Program-made: the position numbers and the translations under genes
Assembly (NCBI RefSeq): GCF_029531845.1
Contig: NZ_JAMBPV010000007.1
Location: forward strand, 1 to 64,000
From: Staphylococcus equorum
GTDB lineage: Bacteria > Bacillota > Bacilli > Staphylococcales > Staphylococcaceae
Reading direction: 5' to 3'
Length of the DNA: 64,000 bases
The notes under the pieces: generated by a model
Told to the model about the DNA's origin: nothing
Database searches by the model: none
The model's input: only the letters and a program-made list of their open reading frames with translations
In this document: one piece after another, positions 35,782 to 44,577 of the stretch
Layout of the letters: every line of letters starts with the position of its first letter
Position numbering within the stretch: the stretch's first letter is position 1

Positions 35782-37732
35782 TATTCTAGCTCCTTTAAGT
35801 TAATTAAGTTGTTTTTTTCTAACTTATTTATATATATACTTTGTATTAATATTTGAATAATTATAATAAAGATAAATAAAAGGAGGATTGCACTATTCTT
35901 CATAACTGTTATAGATATAACACCAACTAAAATGACTAAACCATTACTCAATAGTAAGTATTCACTATTATTTTTAATTAAATTGAAACAATGTATTTTT
36001 CTTATCATTAAAAATTTCATGTTCTTTTCAAAGTATTGTTGGATATCAAAAATTATTGTTAAAACCAATGTGATAAAAGATAAAAATATTGAAATAGATA
36101 CAATAAGGATTTTAATATTAAGTTCTTTAAAATCCTTTAATACGATGTCTTTATAATTTGTAACGCCACTTACAACATCTTCTAATCCATATTCCTTCAA
36201 ATATTTATTGGTATTTTCATAATTCTTAAACAAGTAACTACCTTGTGTGACTGATGAATAATAAAAGTTATCTCCTAGATCTGTTGTATCTATTAATACA
36301 ACTAGAGGATTTTTACTAAGGTTATTTTTTAAAATAGATCTGGTATCAAAAGTATATATTTCAAAGTTATCATTTGTTTGTTTCATGTTAATTTCTTTAA
36401 TTTGATTATCATTATCCTGTTGAAAGTTAATCCAATCTTTGAAATCTTTTTTAATTTCTTGTTTAAAGTTATATGCTTTAGGTGGTAATAATAAGTCTAT
36501 TGTATTTTTAGAATCGGAAAGTTCAAATTGTTTTTTAAATGCACTATTATAGAAATCTACGAAATTGCTATTCAAAAAAATAACATTACCATTTTCAGGA
36601 GTATAATTCGTAGGTGGGGATGATATAAATTATTGTGTCTAATAAGTAATGATTCACGTTTTGCTTCAGTATTTGAGAGTAACTTATGAAATTTTTGGGA
36701 TATATCACTTTCTTCTGAATTAGTGTACTTAAGTGGTGCAACTTCAATGACGTGATAATCATCTAACTTTGTCCAGTACTTTTCAGTTTCTTTAATCTTT
36801 TTCAATTCATGATATGAACTTAAATTTTGTACTAACAAAATTCCTAATACAAATAGAATAATTATATTGAACGATACAGTTATCATTCGTAATAGTGTAT
36901 AGGGTTTTTTGCCTTTGATAATTAGTGGTATATCTGTTTTTATAAACAGTGTATAAGAGCAAAGTGAAATTAGAAAAAGTACGCTGAATAAAATGATTAT
37001 GCCAAAGAAAACACGTACTATAAAAATAGAGGCATTGTCTGAAATGTCCGATGCTAGTGACAAAATTATTATAAAAATTAAAAAGAAACCTAATAGGGAA
37101 GTATAATATAAACATTTTTTACTCATATCTTCAGACATTATTTTTGAAATTGAATAACCATGTAATTTTTTAATACCATATTCTTTAAATTTTATATTGG
37201 CTATTTGTAAAAAATAAAAAACATAAAGTATTAATATTGAAATCATAGGGAATAGAAGCCCTTTATCATTTATGACAGATAAAAATAAGACGAATTTATT
37301 TAAACTAAGCATTTCTGATTCTACGCCTTTTTCCCGTAGTAGCTGTTTAATCTTACGGGGCTCAAATGAATCTCCCATTACAAAATAATTCCCTCGGACA
37401 TCTTTACTAAGAAGGGTGTCGTAGTTGATATATTTATACCTAATATGATTCTGGAATTTTGGTTTTTCTTCGTTAAATGAGTATATATATTTATCTGTAT
37501 TTTGGTTCGTATTTGAGATAGATTTATAGATTGTTATATTTTCTTTTTGGGAAATCGATTCAATTGTTTCATAAATTTCTTTCTTATTGTGACTATAATT
37601 CCAAGCAGAAATGTTTAATATGGTATCACTACCAGGTAATAATTCTTGCTCTTCTCTTAATGTGAAAACTAGGACTAATATAGTAATGATGCAAAGCGTT
37701 ATGATATCTAAGGTCAATTTTATTATTTTCAT
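35781..37732 (-). pseudogene. DUF1430 bacteriocin-associated permease, frameshifted
   Basis: Two adjacent frames make one protein of about 650 residues, the family size. The first part (37732 to 36572) has an N-terminal helix, an extracellular region and three or four helices, and reads on as SLLIRHNNLYHPHLRI before a stop. The second (36575 to 35781) has no start of its own and contains NSNFVDFYNSAFKKQFEL and four more helices. The frame is restored if the G run at 36616-36619 gains one base, giving HPPPTNYTPENGNVIF. So a single-base deletion in a homopolymer is likely, natural or a sequencing error. GAGGT supports the ATG at 37732. Confidence 0.75.
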
Positions 37733-37751
37733 ACAGTACCTCATCAATTAA

Positions 37752-37780
37752 GGAAATGAATACAATTTGTATTCATTTCC
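37752..37780 (-). terminator. Hairpin between bacteriocin and permease genes
   Basis: Perfect 12-bp stem GGAAATGAATAC / GTATTCATTTCC with loop AATTT, directly after the bacteriocin gene. It lacks a long T run, so it may be a partial terminator or an mRNA end stabiliser giving more toxin than transporter transcript. Confidence 0.6.
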
Positions 37781-37789
37781 ATGCTATTA

Positions 37790-38071
37790 TTAGTAAACAT
37801 TGTAATATGTTCTATTTACGAAGAACGGTTTTGGGGCAGATGCTCTAGCTTGGATACCTGCTCTCGTTTTTCCGCTGTAGGATTTATATTTACCCACTGC
37901 TGTAGAGCCATGTGCTTTATAATTATTACTGTAGTATGACCAAACATATTTGCTTCCTACTCCGTAATTCCAAATTCCACCTTGTGCGTATATAGTTGCT
38001 GCGTTTGCTATTGTTCCAGAGCCTAATACTATTGCTAAATACAATAAAATACTTATAATAGTCTTTTTTAT
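37790..38071 (-). pseudogene. Lactococcin-972 family bacteriocin precursor, start codon lost
   Basis: The frame encodes a signal peptide (IKKTIISILLYLAIVLG...ANAAT) and a mature part with GGIWNYGVGSKYVWSYYSN and TRAGIQARASAP, the lactococcin-972 pattern. With AGGAGG-like GGAGG at 38080-38084, the correctly spaced start (8 bases) is the codon at 38071-38069. That codon is ATA, not ATG. The ATG at 38077 is too close and is followed at once by TAA. A TTG at 38044 lacks a ribosome binding site and would cut the signal peptide. Lcn972 blocks septum formation by binding lipid II. Weak initiation at AUA is possible. Confidence 0.7.
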
Positions 38072-38175
38072 TTACATAGCCTCCTTTTGTATGAATTTAT
38101 AATATTATACGACTTTTATCGAAATGTGTCGTTATGCTTTTTTTACACTTACCCTTTAAAGATTTATATTTTTTC

Positions 38176-38216
38176 ACAAAAAAGAGCATCTCCTAATATT
38201 TAAAGGAGATGCTCTT
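38176..38216 (-). terminator. Terminator downstream of the 68-residue small protein gene
   Basis: Perfect 12-bp stem AAGAGCATCTCC / GGAGATGCTCTT (38182-38193 and 38205-38216). On the minus strand it is followed by TTTTTTG. It separates the small gene from the bacteriocin cluster; the roughly 160 bases before it hold nothing recognisable. Confidence 0.8.
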
Positions 38217-38376
38217 AATTTATTTGTCTGAAGGTTGTCTTGAAAAATCTATTTGTTGAAATTTATGTCAATATGGTACAACAATTACAATATCAATACG
38301 AAATTAGTACAAGCTTGTCACACAACATATCTGATCACATTTAATCTGTAATTATCTAGAAGAACGTGTATAAACT

Positions 38377-38583
38377 TTAAAAGAAATCAGAAGGGATAAA
38401 ATCATCGAATTGTAAGTGCTTTAATGAGTCGAAATTCACATTTTCTATATTTTGAAGCAATTCACCATTTTTAGCTTGGTTATAATAATTAACTGCTTCT
38501 GCTTGCACGTCATGGTCCTGGAATGTTTTAACTACGCCTAATATAAGTAATACTGCGATGGCCCCTTTAATTATTGTCTTCAT
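38377..38583 (-). CDS. Small exported or membrane-anchored protein, unknown function
   Basis: A 68-residue protein with a positively charged start and a hydrophobic segment (MKTIIKGAIAVLLILGVVKTF). A polar tail rich in Asn, Asp and Phe follows (NYYNQAKNGELLQNIENVNF). A signal peptide ending near VQAEA is possible. AGGAG lies before the ATG. I do not recognise a family with certainty. It is a single-gene unit, upstream of the bacteriocin cluster and downstream of the DASS transporter. Confidence 0.7.
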   Translation of the reverse strand: MKTIIKGAIAVLLILGVVKTFQDHDVQAEAVNYYNQAKNGELLQNIENVNFDSLKHLQFDDFIPSDFF

Positions 38584-38717
38584 AATAAATGACTCCTTCT
38601 ATAAGTTTATACCCTTATTCTATACCGTTTTGTACTTTGTGACATGCGTCCCTAGTATCGAAATTATATCATACCTTAGATGTATCACGACGTTACAAAG
38701 TGTTAAGGTGTTTGATT

Positions 38718-40139
38718 TTATAAACCAAATACAATAGGTAACCAGAAATATACAAATAGCGAGATTATAACAATTGCAAACATATTTAAAATAAATCCAG
38801 CTTTAACCATATCTTGCATTTCTAATTCATCAGAACTAAATACGGCAGCATTTGGTGGCGTTGAAATTGGCAACATAAATGCGCACGTTGAGGATACTGC
38901 TACAATTCCCATAATAATAAATGGATCTTGGCTAATTGCTGCAGCTAAACCAATACTGATTGGCATTAACATATTGGAAACAGCCGTATTAGACATCACT
39001 TCTGTTAAGAATAAAATAGCTGTCGTCAATACAATAACGACAAGAATTAATGGTAAAGGTTCGACGAAACCTAACATACCACCAAACCATTTTGTCAGGC
39101 CTGAATCTTCAAATGCAGCAGCTAAGGATAAGCCACCACCGAATAACAACAATATGCCCCATGGTAGTTTACTCATATCATTCCAAACGAGTAAAGCCCC
39201 TCTAGATGACTTAGCAGGAATAAGGAATAATAGCACAGCACCTAACATTGCTATAACTGTGTCTGATAAATTTAAGGAAGCAGGCAATAGACCGCCACCA
39301 ATCCACAAGATACTAACGAAAAGGAAGACAATACCTGTTAATTTTTCCTCAAGACTCATTGGACCTAAATCACGTAAAGCTTTCTTTGCGAAATCTGAAG
39401 ATATTTTGTCAGAATCCTCAATTTTAAATAACCATTTTGTCATTAACAAGTATAAAATAATTAACAAAATAATTGTTAATGGTAAGGCAAATAACATCCA
39501 TTGTGCAAAGGACACTTCTCTGTTTAAACTAGAAGAAGCGATGGCTGCGAAAACCGCATTTGGCACTGAACCGATAAGTGTTGCTAAGCCACCGATAGAT
39601 GCAGAATAAGCGACAGTTAATAATAGCGCTTTTCCAAATTTGTGGGCTGATTCCGGTTTGAGGAATTGTGCATCTTTAATTTCTTTTATTAATGCTAATG
39701 CAATTGGCAACATCATGAGTGCAGTTGCTGCATTTGAAATCCACATTGAAATAAATGCAGTTGCAATCATCGTACCTAAAATAATTCGATTACTATTTGA
39801 ACCCATCAAAGAAATGATAGTCATAGCAATTCGTTTATGTAAATTCCATTTTTCAATTGCCAGTGCGATAATAAAACCGCCCATATACATAAATACGATT
39901 GGATCAGCATAAGCACTTGCAGCTACTTGTTCATTTGTCCCGTCACTCAAAGGTAGTAATATCAGTGGAATGAGTGACGTAGCAGGTATAGGAATTGCCT
40001 CTGTAATCCACCATGTAGCCACAAAAAGTGTGACTGCAAGAACAGCGCGTGGTTCATCCTCTAAACCTGTAATACCAGGTATAAAATAAAAAATGATGAA
40101 GAGTGATGGACCTAAGATTAAACCGATTTTTTCTTTCAT
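38718..40139 (-). CDS. DASS/SLC13 family sodium-dicarboxylate symporter
   Basis: A 473-residue transporter with the SLC13 blocks WWITEAIPIPATSLIPL, FMYMGGFIIALAIEKWNLHKR, the SNAATA and SNTAVSN (SNT) sodium-site motifs, and CAFMLPISTPPNAAVF. It closely resembles S. aureus SdcS, which takes up succinate, fumarate and malate with sodium. GGGGGG is 10 bases before the ATG at 40139, preferred to an upstream TTG. It diverges from the DUF819 gene. Confidence 0.88.
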   Translation of the reverse strand: MKEKIGLILGPSLFIIFYFIPGITGLEDEPRAVLAVTLFVATWWITEAIPIPATSLIPLILLPLSDGTNEQVAASAYADPIVFMYMGGFIIALAIEKWNLHKRIAMTIISLMGSNSNRIILGTMIATAFISMWISNAATALMMLPIALALIKEIKDAQFLKPESAHKFGKALLLTVAYSASIGGLATLIGSVPNAVFAAIASSSLNREVSFAQWMLFALPLTIILLIILYLLMTKWLFKIEDSDKISSDFAKKALRDLGPMSLEEKLTGIVFLFVSILWIGGGLLPASLNLSDTVIAMLGAVLLFLIPAKSSRGALLVWNDMSKLPWGILLLFGGGLSLAAAFEDSGLTKWFGGMLGFVEPLPLILVVIVLTTAILFLTEVMSNTAVSNMLMPISIGLAAAISQDPFIIMGIVAVSSTCAFMLPISTPPNAAVFSSDELEMQDMVKAGFILNMFAIVIISLFVYFWLPIVFGL

Positions 40140-40299
40140 ATGCAAAAATCCCCCCTTGTTTTGTCTATAGTTGCAAGAATATCAATTTAAAAAGAGCAAA
40201 ACAATGTATTTTTTCAGAAAATTATAATAATTAATGAAAAATGCTGTTAAAATGTATTCAATATCTTAGAATAAAAATTTATTTCAAGGGGAAATGTTT

Positions 40300-41496
40300 A
40301 TGGTATTAGGTGCACTTATAGCTAAAGACGACACGTGGATGTTATGGGCTATTATTATAGTTTGGGCAACGATAAGTTTATTTTTAGAACAGCGATACAA
40401 GTGGGCAAGTACAATTTCGGGAGCTATTATAGCACTAGTAGGGGCAATGCTCTTATCAAACTTTAAAATTATACCCACAAGTTCGCCAGTATATGATACG
40501 GTATGGGATTTTATCGTGCCACTTTCTATTCCATTATTATTATTCAGTTCAAACATATTAAAGATATGGAAAGAAAGTAGACGATTATTATTTATTTTTA
40601 TGATTGCTTCGATGGGGACGATGATAGGTACAGTGGTCGCTTTTCTTACTTTAAATCAATGGATACCTTATCTTTCTAAAATAGGAGCTATGATGACTGG
40701 AAGTTACATTGGTGGTGGAGTGAATTTTGCAGCTTTGAGTTCTAAATTCCAAACACCGGGAGACATGGTTTCTTCGACAGTAGTTGCTGATAACAGTGTC
40801 ATGGCACTGTATTTTATATTACTTATAGCCATTCCATCAATACCTTGGATAAAAAAACATTTTGTTACTAATTATAAAACTGAAACGACACCTGAGACAC
40901 AACAGTCATTTTGGCAACCGAAAAAAATTCAATTATTAGATATCGCATTTTCTATGGCAAGTGCCATTGCACTTGTAGCGATTAGTTTCAAAATAGCAGA
41001 ATTGATACAACTATTTGTACCTAAAAGTAATCTCATTTTAACAATCATTGTATCTTTCTTTGGTGATTCATATTTATTATTAACAACATTGACATTGATA
41101 GTTGTTGCTATCTGGGGAGATTTCTTTGAGAAGTTAGCGGGGGCGTCAGAAATTGGAACATTCCTTATTTATATATTCTTTGTAGTCATTGGCACACCAG
41201 CTTCATTTGCTACAATTATTACAACTGCACCATTGTTGTTTGTCTTTGTCATTATTATTTTGATTTTCAATTTAGGTTTAAGTCTTGTTTTTGGCAAGCT
41301 CTTTAAATTTAAAATTGAAGAAATATTATTAGCAAGTAATGCAACTGCGGGAGGTCCTACTACTGCAGCAGCGTTAGCTATCGGAAAAGGATGGTCTGGT
41401 CTAGTGGGACCTATCCTTATTATAGGTACATTAGGTTATGTAATAGGAAATTATGCTGGAACAATGATGTATCAATTACTTATCCAACTAGGATAA
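40300..41496 (+). CDS. DUF819 family membrane protein
   Basis: A 398-residue integral membrane protein with about twelve helices. The Gly-rich GSYIGGGVNFAALS (about 150) and ASNATAGGPTTAAALAIGKGW (about 348) identify the DUF819 (YjcL-like) family. These inverted-repeat re-entrant-like segments suggest a secondary transporter, but the substrate is unknown. AAGGGGA favours the ATG at 40300 over 40294. It is followed by an acetyltransferase gene 59 bases downstream. Confidence 0.82.
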   Translation: MVLGALIAKDDTWMLWAIIIVWATISLFLEQRYKWASTISGAIIALVGAMLLSNFKIIPTSSPVYDTVWDFIVPLSIPLLLFSSNILKIWKESRRLLFIFMIASMGTMIGTVVAFLTLNQWIPYLSKIGAMMTGSYIGGGVNFAALSSKFQTPGDMVSSTVVADNSVMALYFILLIAIPSIPWIKKHFVTNYKTETTPETQQSFWQPKKIQLLDIAFSMASAIALVAISFKIAELIQLFVPKSNLILTIIVSFFGDSYLLLTTLTLIVVAIWGDFFEKLAGASEIGTFLIYIFFVVIGTPASFATIITTAPLLFVFVIIILIFNLGLSLVFGKLFKFKIEEILLASNATAGGPTTAAALAIGKGWSGLVGPILIIGTLGYVIGNYAGTMMYQLLIQLG

Positions 41497-41555
41497 ATTG
41501 TAAAAGGTGTTAGCACATGTATATTTGACGGAATTTTATAATGGAGGGTATGTGT

Positions 41556-42119
41556 ATGAGCGAAAAAGAAAAGATGTTAGCAGGTGAATGGTATGATGCT
41601 AACTTTGATGAAACTTTGGATGTTGAAAGAAATAATGCGAAAGATCTTTGCTTTGAATTAAACCACACAAAGCCGAGCAATTCAGAAAAACGCAATGCAA
41701 TTATAACTGACTTACTCAATGATAAGCCCAATAATTTAGAAATATTAAGCCCATTCCAAGCAGATTATGGCTACAATGTTTTCTTAGGAAATAATGTATT
41801 TGTAAATCATGATTGTTATTTTATGGATGGCGGAAAAATTTTCATTGGCGATCATGTTTTTATAGGTCCGAAATGTGGGCTTTACACGGCTGTTCATCCA
41901 CTTCAATCTCAACAGAGAAATACAGGGTTAGAACAAGCACTACCTATTAACATAGAAAGTAATGTGTGGTTAGGCGCTAACGTTATTGTGTTACCAGGTG
42001 TTAAAATCGGTGATGGAGCAGTCATTGGGGCAGGTAGTGTTGTGTCGAAGGATATTCCGGCAAATGTAGTAGCAGTCGGGACGCCGGCTAAACCTATAAG
42101 TAAAATAGATAATAAATAA
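41556..42119 (+). CDS. Sugar O-acetyltransferase (Maa/LacA-type, left-handed beta helix)
   Basis: A 187-residue hexapeptide-repeat enzyme. It has the mac N-terminal domain [20 protein letters not shown], then repeats with [24 protein letters not shown]. The catalytic His is in YTAVHPL, and [42 protein letters not shown] close the coil. It transfers acetyl from acetyl-CoA to sugars such as maltose or galactosides. GGAGG eight bases before the ATG at 41556 decides among three nearby ATGs. Confidence 0.9.
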   Translation: MSEKEKMLAGEWYDANFDETLDVERNNAKDLCFELNHTKPSNSEKRNAIITDLLNDKPNNLEILSPFQADYGYNVFLGNNVFVNHDCYFMDGGKIFIGDHVFIGPKCGLYTAVHPLQSQQRNTGLEQALPINIESNVWLGANVIVLPGVKIGDGAVIGAGSVVSKDIPANVVAVGTPAKPISKIDNK

Positions 42120-42520
42120 ATATTCAACAGAAAAAAACGGTGGTAACATTCATTTCATAATGGATGTTACCACCGTTTTTCTTATACATAGTGTAAATAA
42201 TCATGAAATATAAAAATAATCTACAATAGTCATTATCATTAAATCGTGTAATATTAAAAAACAAATTAAAACAATGTAGAAAAATATTCCGCGGAGCTTA
42301 AATTTAAAATAATAAAATTGTTCGGAATATAATAGTGAAATGTGTTAAGATATAAAAATGTGAGTGAAAAGGTAAGTAATATAATTGTAGCTTAATATAT
42401 AAGGTAGATGAATCTGATTTTTAGAAGGGAATAGATAAATCCGCTTATAGTTAGAATTGAAACAATTATGTCCACACAAAAACATAACTACTTCAAGAAA
42501 AGGAAAGAGGCATTTCAAAG
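42120..42520. other. 401-base intergenic region upstream of the EIIC-2 gene
   Basis: It begins with the acetyltransferase terminator, then holds a Fur-like match (CAATAGTCATTATCA, 42224-42238, 11 of 14 positions of the 7-1-7 consensus). An inverted repeat ATATTCCG (42284-42291) / CGGAATAT (42323-42330) has a right arm overlapping a TATAAT -10 (42328-42333). The last 180 bases would be a long untranslated leader. Confidence 0.4.
42133..42182 (+). terminator. Terminator of the acetyltransferase gene
   Basis: Stem AAAAACGGTGGTAACAT / ATGTTACCACCGTTTTT, near perfect, with T's after it. Confidence 0.9.
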
Positions 42521-43537
42521 ATGGATATATTAATTGGAACTTTGTTTTTAGTTGTAGTGTTAGCATTATTTACACTGTTTACATATCGAGCACCTATGGG
42601 TATGCGTGCGATGGGTGCTTTAGCAAATGCTGCAATTGCAACATTCTTAGTTGAGGCATTTCATAAATACGTAGGTGGCGACCTATTAGGCATTAAATTT
42701 TTAGGTGAACTTGGCGATGCTGCCGGAGGTCTTGGTGGTGTAGCTGCAGCTGGACTCGTAGCGTTAGCTATCGGTGTTTCACCTGTATATGCTTTAGTTA
42801 TAGCTGCCTCATGTGGAGGACTAGATTTAATACCTGGTTTCGTAGCTGGGTATGTTGTTGGTTATTTAATGAAATACGCGGAAAGAAAAGTACCAGATGG
42901 TATAGATTTGATCGTAGGTATTTTAATTATTGCACCTTTAGCAAGGCTAGTTGCGACTGGTATTACGCCATTAGTAAACAATTCATTGTTAAAAATAGGT
43001 GACATCATTCAAAGTTCCACAGAAATTAACCCTATTATCATGGGTGTTATACTTGGTGGTGTTATTACAGTAGTAGGAACAGCCCCATTAAGTTCTATGG
43101 CTTTAACGGCATTACTTGGTCTGACTGGTATGCCAATGGCAATTGCTGCTATGGTTTCTTTCTCATCATCATTTATTAACGGCACAATGTTTAATAAATT
43201 GAAATTAGGCGATCGTAAATCAAGAATTGCTGTTTGTATTGAACCGCTATCTCAAGCAGATATTGTATCGGCGAATCCTGTTCCAATATATACTGCGAAT
43301 TTTATAGGTGGTGCATTGGCAGGTGCAGTTATTGCTTCTTCGGGAATGATAAATGATGCGACTGGAACTGCAACGCCACTAGCTGGATTCTTAGTGATGT
43401 TTGGATTTAATGATCCATTGAAGATTTTCATTTATGGCGCAATTATAGCTGTCATTGGTCTAATTGTAGGCTATGTATGTTCTATACTTTTCAAAAATTA
43501 TCCAATTGTAACTCAAGAGGATATAGAGTCACGTTAA
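42521..43537 (+). CDS. PTS EIIC-type (EIIC_2/PfoR-like) membrane protein
   Basis: A 338-residue membrane protein with about ten helices. The Gly/Ala-rich GDAAGGLGGVAAAGLVALAIGV and GTAPLSSMALTALLGLTGMPMAI segments are typical of EIIC_2. It is the second protein of this kind in the window (the other begins at 21662). It has no EIIA/EIIB partner and its substrate is unknown. The ribosome binding site is modest (AAGAGG about 10 bases away). It is convergent with the DUF1445 gene. Confidence 0.75.
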   Translation: MDILIGTLFLVVVLALFTLFTYRAPMGMRAMGALANAAIATFLVEAFHKYVGGDLLGIKFLGELGDAAGGLGGVAAAGLVALAIGVSPVYALVIAASCGGLDLIPGFVAGYVVGYLMKYAERKVPDGIDLIVGILIIAPLARLVATGITPLVNNSLLKIGDIIQSSTEINPIIMGVILGGVITVVGTAPLSSMALTALLGLTGMPMAIAAMVSFSSSFINGTMFNKLKLGDRKSRIAVCIEPLSQADIVSANPVPIYTANFIGGALAGAVIASSGMINDATGTATPLAGFLVMFGFNDPLKIFIYGAIIAVIGLIVGYVCSILFKNYPIVTQEDIESR

Positions 43538-43579
43538 AACATACGTTGTAATGCGTTGAACTATAAAGTATTGATTAAT

Positions 43580-43628
43580 AAAGGACGTTTAGATTTCTCA
43601 AATGAAATCTAAACGTCCTTTTATTTTT
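43580..43628. terminator. Bidirectional terminator, EIIC-2 gene / DUF1445 gene
   Basis: An 18-bp stem AAAGGACGTTTAGATTTC / GAAATCTAAACGTCCTTT with a 6-base loop, followed by TATTTTT; convergent genes on both sides. Confidence 0.9.
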
Positions 43629-43661
43629 GAGATATTTGAAACAGTAATAGATAACTAGTTA

Positions 43662-44447
43662 TTAATCACCAATTTGACTATCAAGTAAATCTGTAATAAA
43701 CATATGGCCTGGCGCATGGGTAATCATTAATTCCGGTTTAGCATCTAGAGCGATAGATTGTGGTGTTACACCACATCCCCAAAAGACAGGAACTTCATTT
43801 TCTTTTATTGTGGCAGGTTCTCCAAAATCAGGTTTTGTAATATTATCAATACCTATTTTAGAAGGGTCACCAATGTGTAGTGGTGTCCCATGCACATTTT
43901 TAAAGCGTGTAGTAATTTCAGTTGCTTTAATGGCTTGTTGCATTGTCATTGGACGCATACTGACTGTGATATTACCTGCAAATTCGCCACTTGGTTCTGC
44001 AGATATATCAGTTATGAACATAGGGACATTGTGCTCTTCTTCAATATGTCGAATCGGAATGTCAGCTTCTAATAAGGCATGTTCAAAGGTGAAACTACAA
44101 CCAATTAAAAAGCTTACCATATCATCATTAAATAGATGTGAAACATTCGTTGGTGATTCGACAAGCTCGCCATAACGATAGACGCGATATTCTGCCACTT
44201 CTGAGCTAATATCTGCATGTTTTCCGTAGAATGAAAATGAGGTAGAACCTTTTTCGGATACATCTAAAAGCGGACACGTTTTGGGGTTTCTAAAACAAAA
44301 CCTTAAAAAATCATATGCATAACTCGAAGGTAAAATAACAACATTGGCTTGTATGTAGCCTTTAGCCATACCACTTGTAGGATCAGTAAGTTCTCCATTA
44401 CTTATCATTTCTCTTAATTTATGTGGTTGTATATTATCTAAATTCAT
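43662..44447 (-). CDS. DUF1445 family protein (putative hydro-lyase)
   Basis: A 261-residue soluble protein of the DUF1445/YcsI family: TSGMAKGYIQANVVILPSSYAYDFLRFC at the start, SFLIGCSFTFEHALLEADIPIRH in the middle, and VFWGCGVTPQSIALDAKPELMITHAPGHMFITD at the end. The name hydro-lyase comes from a relationship to D-glutamate cyclase; no activity can be read directly. It follows the BCCT transporter gene by about 130 bases and may belong to amino acid use. Confidence 0.85.
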   Translation of the reverse strand: MNLDNIQPHKLREMISNGELTDPTSGMAKGYIQANVVILPSSYAYDFLRFCFRNPKTCPLLDVSEKGSTSFSFYGKHADISSEVAEYRVYRYGELVESPTNVSHLFNDDMVSFLIGCSFTFEHALLEADIPIRHIEEEHNVPMFITDISAEPSGEFAGNITVSMRPMTMQQAIKATEITTRFKNVHGTPLHIGDPSKIGIDNITKPDFGEPATIKENEVPVFWGCGVTPQSIALDAKPELMITHAPGHMFITDLLDSQIGD

Positions 44448-44533
44448 AAAACCATCCCCCTTAATTTAAGACTTATAGTTAGTTTAGCAAAAATAAACAA
44501 AGACACTTAAATATGTGTATATTCCATATTTAT

Positions 44534-44575
44534 TAAAAAGCGCCCTCCATTAACTAGAGATTTGGAGGAGGCTCA
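44534..44575 (-). terminator. Putative terminator of the BCCT gene
   Basis: An imperfect stem AGCCTCCTCCA / TGGAGGGCGCT on the minus strand, followed by TTTTTAAT. Confidence 0.55.
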
Positions 44576-44577
44576 TT

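Noticed and set aside
42345..42566. Minus-strand reading frame upstream of the EIIC-2 gene
   Set aside because: It has no ribosome binding site, overlaps a better plus-strand gene and has no recognisable protein features.
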